DNA of 5,742 bases from Nitrospinota bacterium (GTDB lineage Bacteria; Nitrospinota; Nitrospinia; UBA9942). Shown here piece after piece: positions 5,431-5,742 of the stretch. The DNA lies in contig JACQEW010000355.1 in assembly GCA_016200365.1 (NCBI GenBank), positions 1 to 5,742 of the forward strand. The letters are read 5' to 3'. Made by a program: the position numbers and the translations under genes. The number at the start of each line of letters is the position of its first letter. Positions within the stretch are counted from its first letter, which is position 1. The notes beneath the pieces were generated by a model that was not told where the DNA came from, searched no databases, and saw nothing but the letters and a program-made list of their open reading frames with translations.

Positions 5431-5602
5431 TAGTGAACGAAAAAAGAAAGTTGTCATTTCGACCCCTTCGCTTTTGTCATTCTGAGCCGAAGGCGAAGAA
5501 TCTCGATGTTTCGCTCAGGGCAGGCTCCGGGAGAAATCTAAGATTCCTCGTTTCACTCGGAATGACAGATACGCAATATCAAATTATTTAATTCGTTCAC
5601 TA
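5431..5602. repeat. Nested inverted-repeat element (MITE-like / dispersed repeat)
   Basis: The outer ends are a perfect 11-bp inverted repeat, TAGTGAACGAA (5431-5441) and TTCGTTCACTA (5592-5602). Inside lies a second inverted repeat: TGTCATTCTGAG (5475-5486) against CTCGGAATGACA (5556-5567, one mismatch), and CGAAGAATCT (5494-5503) against AGATTCCTCG (5541-5550, one mismatch). TTGTCATTTCGACC (5451-5464) looks like an extra truncated copy of the left arm. The inner motif matches the GTCATTCTGAGC...AGAATCT repeat family that is dispersed in many bacterial genomes. The outer ends begin and end with TA, as after insertion at a TA target, but this may be coincidence. No transposase is encoded. Confidence 0.7.
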
Positions 5603-5659
5603 TAAAATACGAAAGACCTAAAATCTTTTAAAATAGTTTATTATTTAATAAGTCAGTCT

Positions 5660-5742
5660 ATGCCTATTTACTCCCACAGCAGATTATCTACTTATGAAAC
5701 CTGCCCCCTCAAATATAAACTCCAATATATAGACAAGGCAAG
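5660..5742 (+). CDS. PD-(D/E)XK nuclease family protein, RecB/Cas4-like (partial, N-terminus only)
   Basis: Twenty-seven codons are visible before the right edge. The segment YSHSRLSTYETCPLKYKLQYI (residues 4-24) strongly resembles the N-terminal helix of PD-(D/E)XK exonuclease domains of the RecB/AddB/Cas4 group, where S-x-L-x-x-Y/F-x-x-C-P-x-x-Y-x-x-x-Y/F begins the fold. The Cys can be one of the four iron-sulfur cluster ligands in those that have a cluster. The active-site Asp, Glu and Lys lie beyond the window. The ATG is the only start codon in this frame after the stop at 5603-5605, but no clear Shine-Dalgarno is present. Whether it is a free-standing nuclease, a Cas4 or part of a helicase-nuclease cannot be told here. 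Confidence 0.65.
   Translation, partial: MPIYSHSRLSTYETCPLKYKLQYIDKA

Larger units (their letters stand above)
5327..5450 (+). pseudogene. Remnant of a small unidentified gene, frameshifted by a 13-bp duplication
   Basis: From 5327 the plus strand reads WIIEIEGKIVKKEDYKT and then stops at 5384-5386. TTATAAAACCGT occurs twice in tandem (5368-5379 and 5381-5392, period 13). Removing one copy joins this frame to VGNGEEMQYNSFVLVNEKRKL (from 5391), giving one continuous plausible protein segment. No start codon is visible in frame, since TGA lies just before 5327, and the right end runs into an inverted-repeat element. The family is not recognised. The call depends on the two halves fitting once the duplication is removed; the coding strand overlaps the minus-strand promoter at 5330-5358. 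Confidence 0.35.

Noticed and set aside
5409..5591. A 60-codon plus-strand frame beginning MQYNSFVLV
   Set aside because: From about codon 20 it is translation of the dispersed inverted-repeat element (RFCHSEPKAKN...), a well-known source of false genes; only the first part may belong to a real, broken gene.

Overview
This window comes from a moderately AT-rich bacterial genome that carries many intergenic and intragenic small repeats. The repeat types (heptad arrays filling gene gaps, a CCCCCC/GGGGGG palindrome inside a gene, a GTCATTCTGAG-type dispersed inverted repeat) would suit a Nitrospirota or deltaproteobacteria-like environmental lineage. That placement is only an inference.

Positions 1-3870 hold a minus-strand run of four genes, read in the order fmt, a UDP-N-acetylglucosamine 6-dehydrogenase (WbpA-like), a UDP-glucose 6-dehydrogenase (Ugd), and the first 39 codons of an extended SDR that looks like UDP-glucuronate decarboxylase. 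The last three make nucleotide-activated uronic acids and probably UDP-xylose for surface polysaccharide. fmt formylates initiator Met-tRNA and abuts the sugar genes with no gap. The two gaps between the sugar genes are filled by different 7-bp-period repeat arrays, each starting at the stop codon of the preceding gene. fmt itself contains an in-frame 44-bp palindromic repeat coding for a Pro-rich insert.

Positions 4143-5295 are the most interesting part. A cation diffusion facilitator (CDF) metal exporter gene on the minus strand is visibly richer in G+C than its surroundings. It is followed directly by a hairpin with all the parts of an integron attC site. The first bases of the inferred cassette, upstream of the gene, are the exact complement of the attC R'' box. 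This fixes the two ends of a 1153-bp integron-type gene cassette. A near-consensus sigma-70 promoter (TTGACT, 17 bp, TATAAT) lies just outside the cassette and points into it. No integrase gene and no second attC is visible, so this looks like a lone cassette captured at a non-canonical site, or the relic of an integron.

The flanks of the cassette (3870-4136 and 5296-5659) are AT-rich and hold only small or decayed reading frames, one apparently broken by a 13-bp tandem duplication, and a nested inverted-repeat element. At the right edge a plus-strand gene begins whose N-terminus resembles RecB/Cas4-like PD-(D/E)XK nucleases.
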